Below, piece after piece: positions 18,849 to 26,305 of a stretch of 64,000 nucleotides of DNA; the first letter of the stretch is position 1; every line of letters begins with the position of its first letter. The stretch covers positions 186,001-250,000 of the forward strand of contig NZ_WUMV01000002.1 in assembly GCF_009826895.1 (NCBI RefSeq). The letters are read 5' to 3'. A model generated the notes under the pieces. That model was not told where the DNA came from, ran no database searches, and saw only the letters and a program-made list of their open reading frames with translations. Position numbers and translations under genes: made by a program. This stretch comes from Stappia sediminis (GTDB lineage Bacteria > Pseudomonadota > Alphaproteobacteria > Rhizobiales > Stappiaceae).

Positions 18849-20156
18849 TTAAACCGGCTTTTTCCTTTGCCCCAGAGTGAGGCCCAGTTCGACCGAATTG
18901 TCGCCGAACTTCGATCTGAGAGCATCTATGGCGCGCTCGGCCTGGGCACGCCGTCCCGCATCGGCGTCGACAAGATCCGTCGGGTCGGCGAATGCGGCAT
19001 CGCCAAGCTCGCTGACCCCGATCCCGATCAGGCGGTATCTTTGTCCGCTTGTCTCCGCCTTCAGCAATTCCTCGCCGGTTCGGTAGATCCGATCGGCCAA
19101 TTGCGTCGGGTCGGATAGGCCTCTGGATCGCGTGACCGTCTTGAAACGATCTGTCTTGAGCTTGAGCGTAACGGTGCGCCCCGCGATTCCTGCGCGTTTG
19201 AGGCGGGCCGAAACCTTCTCCGAGAGCCTCCTGAGCACAATTCGCAGTTCCTCGAAGGAAGCGATATCCCGATCGAATGTCGTCTCGGTGCTGACGCTTT
19301 TTGCTTCGCGGTCGGGTGAAACGCTTCTGTCGTCCTTGCCGCGGGAAAGCTTGGCGAGCCGCAGCCCCATGACGCCGTAGCGCCGTGCGAGTTCTGTGGC
19401 GTCGATCGTTTGTAGCTGGCCAATCGTGCGAATGCCGTCGCGCTCCAGCTTTTCCTGGAAGGCCTTGCCCACGCCCCAAATCAGCCCGACGGGCTGTTGG
19501 GCCAGAAACTCAAGCGCTTCTGCGGCTCCGATAACCGAAAACCCACGGGGCTTTTCGAGATCGGAGGCAATTTTTGCGAGAAACTTGTTGGGCGCCAAGC
19601 CAACCGAAACGCTAACTCCGATATCGGATTCAATCGACCTCGCGAAGCGCGCCAGAGTTTCGGCAGGGGCGGCATGATGCAGTTTTTCAGTGCCCGAAAG
19701 GTCAAGGAAGGCTTCATCTATCGATAGCGGCTCCACCATCGGCGTCAACGCTGTCATGCGCTCGCGAATTTCACGTCCGACGCGAACGTATTTTTCCATG
19801 TCCGGCTTGATGACTACTGCATCGGGACAGCGCTCCAGTGCCTTGAACATGGGCATGGCGGACCGAACGCCGGAGATGCGGGCAATATAACAGCAGGTCG
19901 AGACTACGCCTCGCCTTCCACCGCCCACAATTACCGGCCTGTCCCGCAGTTCCGGGTTGTCCCGCTTTTCAACCGACGCGTAGAAGGCATCGCAGTCGAT
20001 ATGCGCGATGGAGAGCGTGAACAACTCTGCATGGCGTACAAGACGCGGGCTGCCGCAGGACGTACAGCGGCGCGCTTCCTCGGCGCCCCGGTTGCCGCAA
20101 TCCCGGCAGAGCGACTGATGGGGGCCCGCAGGCCGTGTCGTCGGGTTACGCTCCAT
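18849..20156 (-). CDS. dinB: DNA polymerase IV (Y family) with N-terminal Cys4 motif
   Basis: The 435-residue translesion polymerase has the active-site motifs [16 protein letters not shown] and [12 protein letters not shown], then the [10 protein letters not shown] helix-hairpin-helix and little-finger domain. Before the catalytic core sits a 45-residue extension with CRDCGN and [12 protein letters not shown], spaced like a zinc ribbon; E. coli DinB lacks this. No beta-clamp motif was confidently placed. I saw no clear alphaproteobacterial LexA box (GTTC-N7-GTTC) upstream. Confidence 0.93.
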   Translation of the reverse strand: MERNPTTRPAGPHQSLCRDCGNRGAEEARRCTSCGSPRLVRHAELFTLSIAHIDCDAFYASVEKRDNPELRDRPVIVGGGRRGVVSTCCYIARISGVRSAMPMFKALERCPDAVVIKPDMEKYVRVGREIRERMTALTPMVEPLSIDEAFLDLSGTEKLHHAAPAETLARFARSIESDIGVSVSVGLAPNKFLAKIASDLEKPRGFSVIGAAEALEFLAQQPVGLIWGVGKAFQEKLERDGIRTIGQLQTIDATELARRYGVMGLRLAKLSRGKDDRSVSPDREAKSVSTETTFDRDIASFEELRIVLRRLSEKVSARLKRAGIAGRTVTLKLKTDRFKTVTRSRGLSDPTQLADRIYRTGEELLKAETSGQRYRLIGIGVSELGDAAFADPTDLVDADAGRRAQAERAIDALRSKFGDNSVELGLTLGQRKKPV

Positions 20157-20231
20157 CGTTGTCCATGCGGATCGGACGTTTATCCTTGCTGGCCGTTTGC
20201 GGCCTGCCGGGGCCGAGAACCGCGGATTTTC

Positions 20232-20921
20232 CTAAAGCAGCTCGCTGATGCTGCCTTTGCTCCCCAGCAGGCGTTCAATATAGGTGCAGGTGTGGCGCCA
20301 GTCATTCGTTTTGAGATGAATCCCCTCAATAGGATCGGCCGACGCAAAAAACCTTTCGTCGGCAATGAACTGAATCAGCGTTGCCCGCGCGTATGACGAC
20401 TGAACGGACCTGAGATTGGTCGGACTGTCATCGATGAAGACGACCGGCTGTCGGCGGCCGGCGGCAAGGGCTGAGACAGCGCCGCCTTTCGGGCCGCTGT
20501 TCGTAACAAGCGGAAATCGAATTCCATGGTTTGCCAGCAGATTTTCGCGAACCGGCTTGTTGTGCCGGCCGGGCAGGTTGGTCAGCAGTACGATGTCTGC
20601 CCGGTTTGACAGCGTGGCCAGCGCCTGCGCCGCACCGTCGACCGGCCGTTGATTGGCCGTGTGAGCGTCGAAAAAGCCGGTCAGGAGCGCGCGCACGGCG
20701 TCTTTCGGCAATGCGGTTCCGTCCGTTCCCACGATATTCCCGTTGAGGCGATATCGGTGATCGGTGAAACGATAGCCCTGTTTTCCCATGAAAATTTCGA
20801 GATGGGAGATAAAGTGGAGCACCACCTCGTCGACGTCGCAGATGATCAGGGGTCTGTCTGTGCGGGGCAGTCCGGCTATTTGTGCAAGCGCGTGCGGATC
20901 CACTGTCGTGGGCTCAGGCAT
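20232..20921 (-). CDS. HAD-like hydrolase, uncharacterised
   Basis: The 229-residue protein has haloacid-dehalogenase-like motifs: IICDVDEVV (motif I; the second Asp is shifted relative to DxD), VLLTNLPG (motif II) and VVFIDDSPTN (motif III/IV). The ATG at 20921 overlaps the last 8 bases of the upstream DUF3572 gene, so the two are translationally coupled. Substrate unknown. Confidence 0.75.
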   Translation of the reverse strand: MPEPTTVDPHALAQIAGLPRTDRPLIICDVDEVVLHFISHLEIFMGKQGYRFTDHRYRLNGNIVGTDGTALPKDAVRALLTGFFDAHTANQRPVDGAAQALATLSNRADIVLLTNLPGRHNKPVRENLLANHGIRFPLVTNSGPKGGAVSALAAGRRQPVVFIDDSPTNLRSVQSSYARATLIQFIADERFFASADPIEGIHLKTNDWRHTCTYIERLLGSKGSISELL

Positions 20922-21231
20922 GTTCTTCCGGGCTCGCGCCATTGAGTTCGCTATTGCAAAGCACGAGATGCGCCGCCGCTACCATCGTCGGCCGGTATCC
21001 TTTTGTCTCGGTGAAGGCGAGCAGAAGCGATTCGTGCTCCATGTAGAATTCGAGCACTCCAACGAGAAAGCCCGGCTCCGCCGAGGCTGTCCGCAGCTCG
21101 GCAGGGCCGATTCCCGACAACGCCAGAAATCGGCCCAGATGCTCCAGGTCCTGCGCGAGATAGCCCAGTGCGTCGGTTGCCAGCTTTTCCGCTGCCTCGG
21201 GTGTCAGACTGCCGGTACGACCTGACGTCAT
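20914..21231 (-). CDS. DUF3572 family protein
   Basis: A 105-residue helical protein: [32 protein letters not shown], then [22 protein letters not shown]. This matches the DUF3572 family, restricted mainly to Alphaproteobacteria and without known function. It is divergent from divK and overlaps the HAD-like gene by 8 bases. No signal peptide or metal motif is seen. Confidence 0.82.
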   Translation of the reverse strand: MTSGRTGSLTPEAAEKLATDALGYLAQDLEHLGRFLALSGIGPAELRTASAEPGFLVGVLEFYMEHESLLLAFTETKGYRPTMVAAAHLVLCNSELNGASPEEHA

Positions 21232-21374
21232 TTACATTTGCCTTTCCGAAACGAATTCTCAGTAAGATGGTCGCGAATGTAATGCGGGGAAGGAGCGGAC
21301 GCCATACGTGCGGGATGCACGAAGGCCGTAAAATTCGGCCTCTTGTGGAAGGCGCTGCTGAGAAGGCGGAAACC

Positions 21375-21743
21375 ATGTCGAAAACCGTGCTGATCGTTGA
21401 GGATAACGAACTCAACATGAAGCTGTTCCATGACCTTCTCGAGGCGCATGGCTATCAGACCCTGCAGACGCGCACCGGCATAGAGGCGCTTGAGCTTGCG
21501 CGCGCGCACCATCCGGACCTGATTCTCATGGATATCCAGTTGCCGGAAGTTTCCGGGCTCGAGGTGACCAAGTGGATCAAGGAAGATGACGAACTCAAGA
21601 CGATACCGGTGATCGCCGTTACCGCCTTCGCCATGAAAGGCGATGAGGAGCGGATCAGACAGGGCGGCTGCGAGGCATATATTTCGAAACCTATTTCAGT
21701 CGTTAAGTTCCTTGAGACGGTTAGATCTTATCTTGGGGAATGA
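21375..21743 (+). CDS. divK: Single-domain response regulator DivK
   Basis: This 122-residue protein is a lone receiver domain: VEDN acidic pocket, phospho-acceptor Asp53 in [10 protein letters not shown], and the AYISKPIS lysine. DivK relays phosphate state from PleC/DivJ to DivL-CckA and so controls CtrA activity and polarity. The start at ATG 21375 gives the standard length; the frame is open to 21168. pleD follows 25 bases downstream, the usual alphaproteobacterial order. Confidence 0.95.
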   Translation: MSKTVLIVEDNELNMKLFHDLLEAHGYQTLQTRTGIEALELARAHHPDLILMDIQLPEVSGLEVTKWIKEDDELKTIPVIAVTAFAMKGDEERIRQGGCEAYISKPISVVKFLETVRSYLGE

Positions 21744-21768
21744 TCGAACGAGGGCTGGGGCTGGCTAA

Positions 21769-23133
21769 ATGACGGGGCGAATTCTGGTCGTCGATGACGT
21801 CAAGGCAAACGTGCGTTTGCTGGAAGCGCGTCTGCTTGCAGAGTATTTCGAAGTGAAAAGCGCCACTTCCGGCGAGGAGGCGCTCAATACCATCAGGGAA
21901 TGGTCGTGCGATGTCGTGCTTCTCGACGTCATGATGCCCGGCATGGACGGGTTTGAAACCTGCGCCGCGATCAAGGCCGATCCGCGAACCCGACATGTTC
22001 CCGTTGTTATCATCACCGCTCTTGATCAGATGGAAGATCGGATCAGGGGGCTTGAGGCCGGTGCCGACGATTTCCTGACGAAGCCGATAAACGACGTGGC
22101 GCTCGTCACGCGCGTTCGAAATCTGATCGCATTGAAGAGAACGTCCGACGAACTGCGCATGCGCGCGCGTACCGGCGCCGTCCTGGGCTGCGGCGAGGAC
22201 GAGCACGCCTCTGAAGGCGGAGGCAGCCGCCTGCTTGTCGTCGATGATCGGGCTTCGTCCCTGGAGCGCCTGTTGAAGATGCTGGGCGCCGAGCATATCG
22301 TTGACGGAGAGGCGGATGCGGCGCGGGCCGTGGCGCGGGCCGCGAGCGGGCACTACGAGCTGGCCATCGTCAACCTCTCGCTCCAAAGTGCGGATCCGCT
22401 ACGTCTTTGTTCGCAGTTGCGCGATCAGGACCCTGCACGGCAATTGCCGATCATGGTGATCGCCGATCCCGACGATACGCCACGGATGATGCGCAGTCTC
22501 GACCTTGGAGTGAACGACTATGTGCTGCGCCCGGTGGACCGGCACGAACTGTTGTTGCGCGTTCGTTCCCAGGTGTCCCGCAAGCGCGCGAACGACCGCC
22601 TCTTGAGCGATGTCCAGAAGACGATAGCGCTGGCCGTCACGGACGCTCTTACAGGCTTGCACAATCGCCGCTACCTCGAAACGCACATGAATACGCTGAC
22701 CAGGCAGGCGCGCGAGCGCGAAGGCGATTTGTCGGTTCTCACGCTCGATATCGATTATTTCAAGTCGATCAACGACACCCATGGACATGATGTCGGCGAT
22801 GAGGTGCTGAAGGAGTTCGCCCGCAGGCTCAAGTCGAATATACGCGGGCTGGACCTTGCCTGCCGCCACGGCGGCGAGGAGTTCGTCCTGGTCATGCCCG
22901 ATACGGATCTTTCGGTCGCCTATCAGGTTGGCGAACGCATCCGTCGTCTTGTGGCTTCAGAGCCCTTCCACGTGCAGAACGGTCCGGAGATGCTCACCGT
23001 GACGGTGAGCGTGGGCGTGGCGAGTTATCAGGGCAAGGGCGATACACCGGAAGAGATTCTCAAGCGTTCGGATGAGGCGCTTTATTCGGCGAAGCGCGAA
23101 GGGCGCAATCGGGTCGTCTCTCAGGCGGCCTAA
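21769..23133 (+). CDS. pleD: Diguanylate cyclase response regulator PleD
   Basis: The 454-residue protein has two receiver domains and a GGDEF domain. The first receiver keeps Asp53 in VVLLDVMMPG. The second (about 153-270) has Asn in place of the acceptor (AIVNLSLQ), as in an adaptor receiver. The GGEEF active site is at residues 368-372, with an intact product-inhibition site RGLD at 359-362. PleD makes c-di-GMP at the differentiating pole and drives the motile-to-sessile change. Length and motif positions agree with Caulobacter PleD as I recall it. Confidence 0.95.
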   Translation: MTGRILVVDDVKANVRLLEARLLAEYFEVKSATSGEEALNTIREWSCDVVLLDVMMPGMDGFETCAAIKADPRTRHVPVVIITALDQMEDRIRGLEAGADDFLTKPINDVALVTRVRNLIALKRTSDELRMRARTGAVLGCGEDEHASEGGGSRLLVVDDRASSLERLLKMLGAEHIVDGEADAARAVARAASGHYELAIVNLSLQSADPLRLCSQLRDQDPARQLPIMVIADPDDTPRMMRSLDLGVNDYVLRPVDRHELLLRVRSQVSRKRANDRLLSDVQKTIALAVTDALTGLHNRRYLETHMNTLTRQAREREGDLSVLTLDIDYFKSINDTHGHDVGDEVLKEFARRLKSNIRGLDLACRHGGEEFVLVMPDTDLSVAYQVGERIRRLVASEPFHVQNGPEMLTVTVSVGVASYQGKGDTPEEILKRSDEALYSAKREGRNRVVSQAA

Positions 23134-23354
23134 ATCCTTCGCCTGGCCGGGGACGAAGAATAGGAAATCGAATTCCACTTCTGCACAGTTTTTCACCGGC
23201 TCGGAAATTAACCTCGTTACTTTACTAAAATTGTAATTTTTCTTGGACGCCTGCCTCATGTATGTTGCTTCAGAACTTCGACGCTGTAGTCTCGGCGCAT
23301 AAGAGATATCGCGGACTTCCGTTCATGCTCCCTGCGGATGGAGCCGCTTGAAAT
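23134..23354. other. Intergenic region after pleD
   Basis: Non-coding, partly AT-rich (AAAATTGTAATTTTT near 23227). A short stem GCGG...CTCC / GGAG...CCGC at about 23311-23347 precedes the two strong hairpins at 23355-23460 and may be part of the same RNA. CTTGGAC at 23242 could be a -35 element, but no good -10 follows. Confidence 0.4.
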
Positions 23355-23460
23355 CCCTACGGAACTCTCAGGTCCGCCGCATCTCCTGGGTCCCGTAGGG
23401 TGGGCCGGTTGCGATTCAGGATAGAGTGGCCTCCTCGTTACGCCTGGGTCGCAACCGGCC
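23355..23460. ncRNA. Candidate structured small RNA between pleD and rpmG (two tandem hairpins)
   Basis: Hairpin 1 (23355-23400) has arms CCCTACGG / CCGTAGGG plus an inner CTCAGG / CCTGGG stem. Hairpin 2 (23403-23460) has a perfect 12-bp stem GGCCGGTTGCGA / TCGCAACCGGCC that continues through two G-U pairs into CAGG / CCTG. Its 22-base loop contains CCTCCT, complementary to a Shine-Dalgarno sequence. The location matches what I remember for the Sinorhizobium cell-cycle sRNA EcpR1 (between pleD and rpmG); this identity is an inference. No U-run follows on the + strand, so the 3' end and the strand are unsure. Confidence 0.45.
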
Positions 23461-23506
23461 ATATCAAGTCTGAAAGACAGCGAACCGCTTCAAATAAACG
23501 GCCAAT

Positions 23507-23528
23507 AAAAAAGGGCGCCGAGGCGCCC
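23507..23528 (-). terminator. Rho-independent terminator of rpmG
   Basis: On the minus strand GGGCGCC-TC-GGCGCCC is followed by TTTTTT. It lies 36 bases past the rpmG stop. Confidence 0.9.
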
Positions 23529-23563
23529 GATTTTTCTTTCAGCGAAATTCGTCAGATCGAAGC

Positions 23564-23731
23564 TTACTTGATCTTCGCTTCGCGGAACTCGACGTGCTTT
23601 TTCGCGACCGGGTCGTATTTCTTTTTCGTCATTTTCTCCGTCATCGTGCGCGTGTTCTTTTTCGTGACGTAGAAATATCCGGTGTCGGCCGTCGAGACGA
23701 GCCTGATCTTGATTGTTGTCGCCTTGGCCAT
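23564..23731 (-). CDS. rpmG: 50S ribosomal protein L33
   Basis: A 55-residue basic protein beginning [18 protein letters not shown] and ending EFREAKIK. It shows the L33 pattern FYVTKKN...KKKYDP. The Cys4 zinc site of some L33 paralogues is absent, so this is the zinc-independent type. It is monocistronic, with a promoter at 23828-23856 and a strong terminator. Confidence 0.95.
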   Translation of the reverse strand: MAKATTIKIRLVSTADTGYFYVTKKNTRTMTEKMTKKKYDPVAKKHVEFREAKIK

Positions 23732-23827
23732 GGCTTTCGTCCTTGAGTGTCATGTGCCCGAATACGCTGCTGATCCGCATTTGGTGCGGCGGACTGCGGC
23801 CGGGCGATCAGTGAAAACGTCGCGCGC

Positions 23828-23856
23828 ACCATAAGGATGGATCACATAAAGTCAAG
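23828..23856 (-). promoter_or_regulatory. Promoter of rpmG
   Basis: On the minus strand CTTGAC (23856-23851) and TATGGT (23833-23828) are separated by 17 bases, matching the rhizobial housekeeping consensus. The -35 box overlaps the 3' end of the MFS gene. The leader would be about 90 bases. Confidence 0.65.
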
Positions 23857-25033
23857 CCGGATTCCGGCCTCGCTCGGACCATATCCTGTAGAGAGCGACG
23901 AGCGCGAAGATCGCGAATAGAAACGCACACGCATACGGCAATCCGGCTGGCCCCACCGTCGTCAAGCCGGCGCCCATCAGCGTCGGACCGATCAGCATTC
24001 CGGTGGAATACATCATGATGAACGCGGCATTTGCGCCCGCAAGCTCCTTGCCGCGGTAACGCGCGCCGAGATGCGTCAGGCCGATAGTATAGAGGCCGGC
24101 GATGAAACCGCCCCAGACGAACAGGACAAGAAGCAGGGTGGGGAAGCTTCCCGAGACAGGCGGCATCAGCAGGGCTCCGCCGGTTCCGATCGCCGCGCAA
24201 ACGAAGAGCAGCCATCGCCGGTCGTATCTGTCGGCGGCAATCCCTAGCGGTATTTGAAGCAGGACATTGCCGAGCGCGACTGCCGACACCAGCAGCGCCG
24301 CATCCGTCGGCTCGAAGCCGACCCGAATGCCGAAGATCGGAAGAAGCGACAGGGCGCCTTGCTCGACCGCGCCGAAGACAAGGCCGGCGAGCGTACCCAA
24401 GGGTGCGGCGACAAGATAGGCGAGTATCGGCAGCGATGTCTCCTCGCCGTGCAGGGGCGGTTCGTCCGCCCGCGCAAGCAGTACCGGTACGGCAGCGGCG
24501 ACGAGAAGGACGGCACCGGCGATGAATGGAACAAGGCCGGTCGTCCCGGCGAGGTTGAGAATCGCCGGTCCCGTGGCAAATCCGATCGAAAGCACGGTGG
24601 CGTAAATGCCCATCACGAAGCCGCGCCGGGCATCTGGCGCAAGTGCATTGATCCAGTATTCGGAGAGGATGAACGCGATGGTCACCGCACCGTGAAAGAC
24701 GACGCGTAGCGGAAACCACATCCAGAACGCTTCTGCGAAATGAAATCCTATCAGCGATATGGCGGCAAGCACCACGCAAAGGAATGTCGTGCGCGATGTC
24801 CCGATCCGGAAGGCCAGCCCCGGCGCAACAGGCGTTACGGCAAGCGAAGCAACGCCCGCCATCGCCGTATTGATGCCGATCCAGGTTCCGGAAACGCCGC
24901 GCGCTTCCAGCGTCAAGGACAGGAGTGGCAGGCTGATCGACAGCGCGATCCCGACGGCAGTGATCGCCGAAATGGCGGCGGCAATACCGCGCAGGCGCCG
25001 GGCCTTTTCCACGGTCGCACTCAGAGCGTCCAC
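23852..25033 (-). CDS. MFS transporter
   Basis: The 393-residue protein has about 12 hydrophobic segments. A loop PDARRGFVMGIYATVLSIGFATGP resembles the MFS motif between helices 4 and 5, and AADRYDRRWLL resembles motif A in the second half. The pattern fits YcaD/YfcJ-like sugar or drug transporters of the major facilitator superfamily. The substrate cannot be told. It is last in the leftward gene run that includes the Nudix and rnr genes, 67 bases after the Nudix stop. Confidence 0.88.
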   Translation of the reverse strand: MDALSATVEKARRLRGIAAAISAITAVGIALSISLPLLSLTLEARGVSGTWIGINTAMAGVASLAVTPVAPGLAFRIGTSRTTFLCVVLAAISLIGFHFAEAFWMWFPLRVVFHGAVTIAFILSEYWINALAPDARRGFVMGIYATVLSIGFATGPAILNLAGTTGLVPFIAGAVLLVAAAVPVLLARADEPPLHGEETSLPILAYLVAAPLGTLAGLVFGAVEQGALSLLPIFGIRVGFEPTDAALLVSAVALGNVLLQIPLGIAADRYDRRWLLFVCAAIGTGGALLMPPVSGSFPTLLLVLFVWGGFIAGLYTIGLTHLGARYRGKELAGANAAFIMMYSTGMLIGPTLMGAGLTTVGPAGLPYACAFLFAIFALVALYRIWSERGRNPA

Positions 25034-25100
25034 CGCCTAAACCCTCCAAGAAAGAAAGCGTTGCCGAATGACGTAGCGTCGGCGAGCCGCCCTCTTTATC

Positions 25101-25844
25101 TCAGACTTCTTCGCGGATAAAGCCCTTGCGGCGCCAGTAGTAGAAGGGAACGGGCGTTTCCGGCGCGAGGTCGCGGTCGGCGGAAAGCCTGTTCTGCAAT
25201 TCTTCGATGATCGTTAGCGTGATTGTTGGAAGTTCCAGGTTTTTTGCCGCATCCAGCGTCAGCCAGTGGACGTCTTCCAGTTCCCCCGAAGGGCCCGTTC
25301 CTTCGGCGAGTTGATCGGCGATTGCATCGGCGGGAACGGCAAGAAACCGCGTGTCGAACCGCCGCGGGCGGCGCGGCGGGGTGATGGCGCGCGCAATCAG
25401 GCGCATGGGAGACAAATCCGGCATGACGCAGCGCTCGGAAAAGGCGGCGAAATCGCCCTTGCCCTGCCAATCGGCATCGGCCTTCGAACCGACGAAGACA
25501 CCGGCCTCCTCATAGGTTTCGCGAACGGCTGCGACTGCAAATGCCCTCGTGCGTGCGTCCGTCTTTGGCCCTTTCAGGGAATAGGCGAGCTTTTGCAAGA
25601 CATCCGGATGATAGTTGCCGATCACGGGGACGCGGGAATCCGCCGGGTCGACCCGTCCGCCCGGAAAGACGAACATGCCGGGCATGAAACGGTGGCGCTG
25701 GTGCCTCCTGCCCATCAGTACCTTGAATTCGCCGTTCGCCTGCCTGTCGAGAATGAGCAGCGTCGCCGCGTCCTTTGGCCGGACGTTGGGATAATGCGTC
25801 TGCCTTTCCGCGTTCGACAGGCGTTCGACGAGCGCCTTGTTCAT
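25101..25844 (-). CDS. NUDIX hydrolase (NUDT19-like)
   Basis: This 247-residue protein has an N-terminal GGRVDPAD and, about 40 residues later, the remainder of a Nudix box AVRETYEEAGV. The split box with an insertion is typical of the NUDT19/NUDT7-like group that acts on coenzyme A and related dinucleotides. The ATG overlaps the stop of the DUF983 gene (ATGA), showing translational coupling. The true substrate is unknown. Confidence 0.88.
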   Translation of the reverse strand: MNKALVERLSNAERQTHYPNVRPKDAATLLILDRQANGEFKVLMGRRHQRHRFMPGMFVFPGGRVDPADSRVPVIGNYHPDVLQKLAYSLKGPKTDARTRAFAVAAVRETYEEAGVFVGSKADADWQGKGDFAAFSERCVMPDLSPMRLIARAITPPRRPRRFDTRFLAVPADAIADQLAEGTGPSGELEDVHWLTLDAAKNLELPTITLTIIEELQNRLSADRDLAPETPVPFYYWRRKGFIREEV

Positions 25845-26305
25845 GATCGTTCAACCACGACGGCGCCTGCGTCCTCCGGTGCGTCGGGATCGACGCTGTT
25901 CGGGTCGAAACCATGCATGTAAAGGCCCCACTGAAGGCCGATCAGCGCGCCTTTGATGGGCCGCAGGAAGAAGAGGGAGGAAAGGATCGTCAGCGGAATC
26001 CAGAGCGACATATGGATCCACATGTCAGGCCTGTAGGCGATTTCGATGCCGAGAGCTGCCGGCACGATCAGGTGGCCGACGAGGAAGATCGTGAAATAGG
26101 GCGGGGCATCGTCGGCGCGGTGGTGATGCAGCTCTTCTCGGCAGGATTCGCACTCGCGGTTTACGGTCAGGTACCCGTTGAAGATGCGCCCCGCCCCACA
26201 GGACGGGCACTTGCAAAACAGCCCTCGCAGCACCGCCTTGCCGGTATCGCGCTTGGGCAGCGCATCATTCGCCACATCATGTTCGGTTCCATATGTCACG
26301 CTCAT
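25841..26305 (-). CDS. DUF983 family membrane protein
   Basis: A 154-residue protein with a zinc-ribbon-like head (CKCPSCG and CESCREEL) and two hydrophobic helices near residues 72-115. It ends MHGFDPNSVDPDAPED. This is the DUF983 pattern seen across Alphaproteobacteria; the function is unknown. The start and stop codons overlap those of rnr and the Nudix gene by 4 bases each. Confidence 0.88.
   Translation of the reverse strand: MSVTYGTEHDVANDALPKRDTGKAVLRGLFCKCPSCGAGRIFNGYLTVNRECESCREELHHHRADDAPPYFTIFLVGHLIVPAALGIEIAYRPDMWIHMSLWIPLTILSSLFFLRPIKGALIGLQWGLYMHGFDPNSVDPDAPEDAGAVVVERS

Noticed and set aside
20157-20231. LexA operator upstream of dinB
   Set aside because: No GTTC-N7-GTTC or GAAC-N7-GAAC pair could be found in the short spacer.
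23355-23460. Identity as 4.5S/SRP RNA, 6S RNA or tmRNA
   Set aside because: The conserved SRP tetraloop region, the 6S open-bubble layout and the tmRNA acceptor features are not present.
23256-23462. A 68-codon minus-strand frame across the hairpin region after pleD
   Set aside because: The long perfect stems explain the sequence better than coding; no start site or family match.
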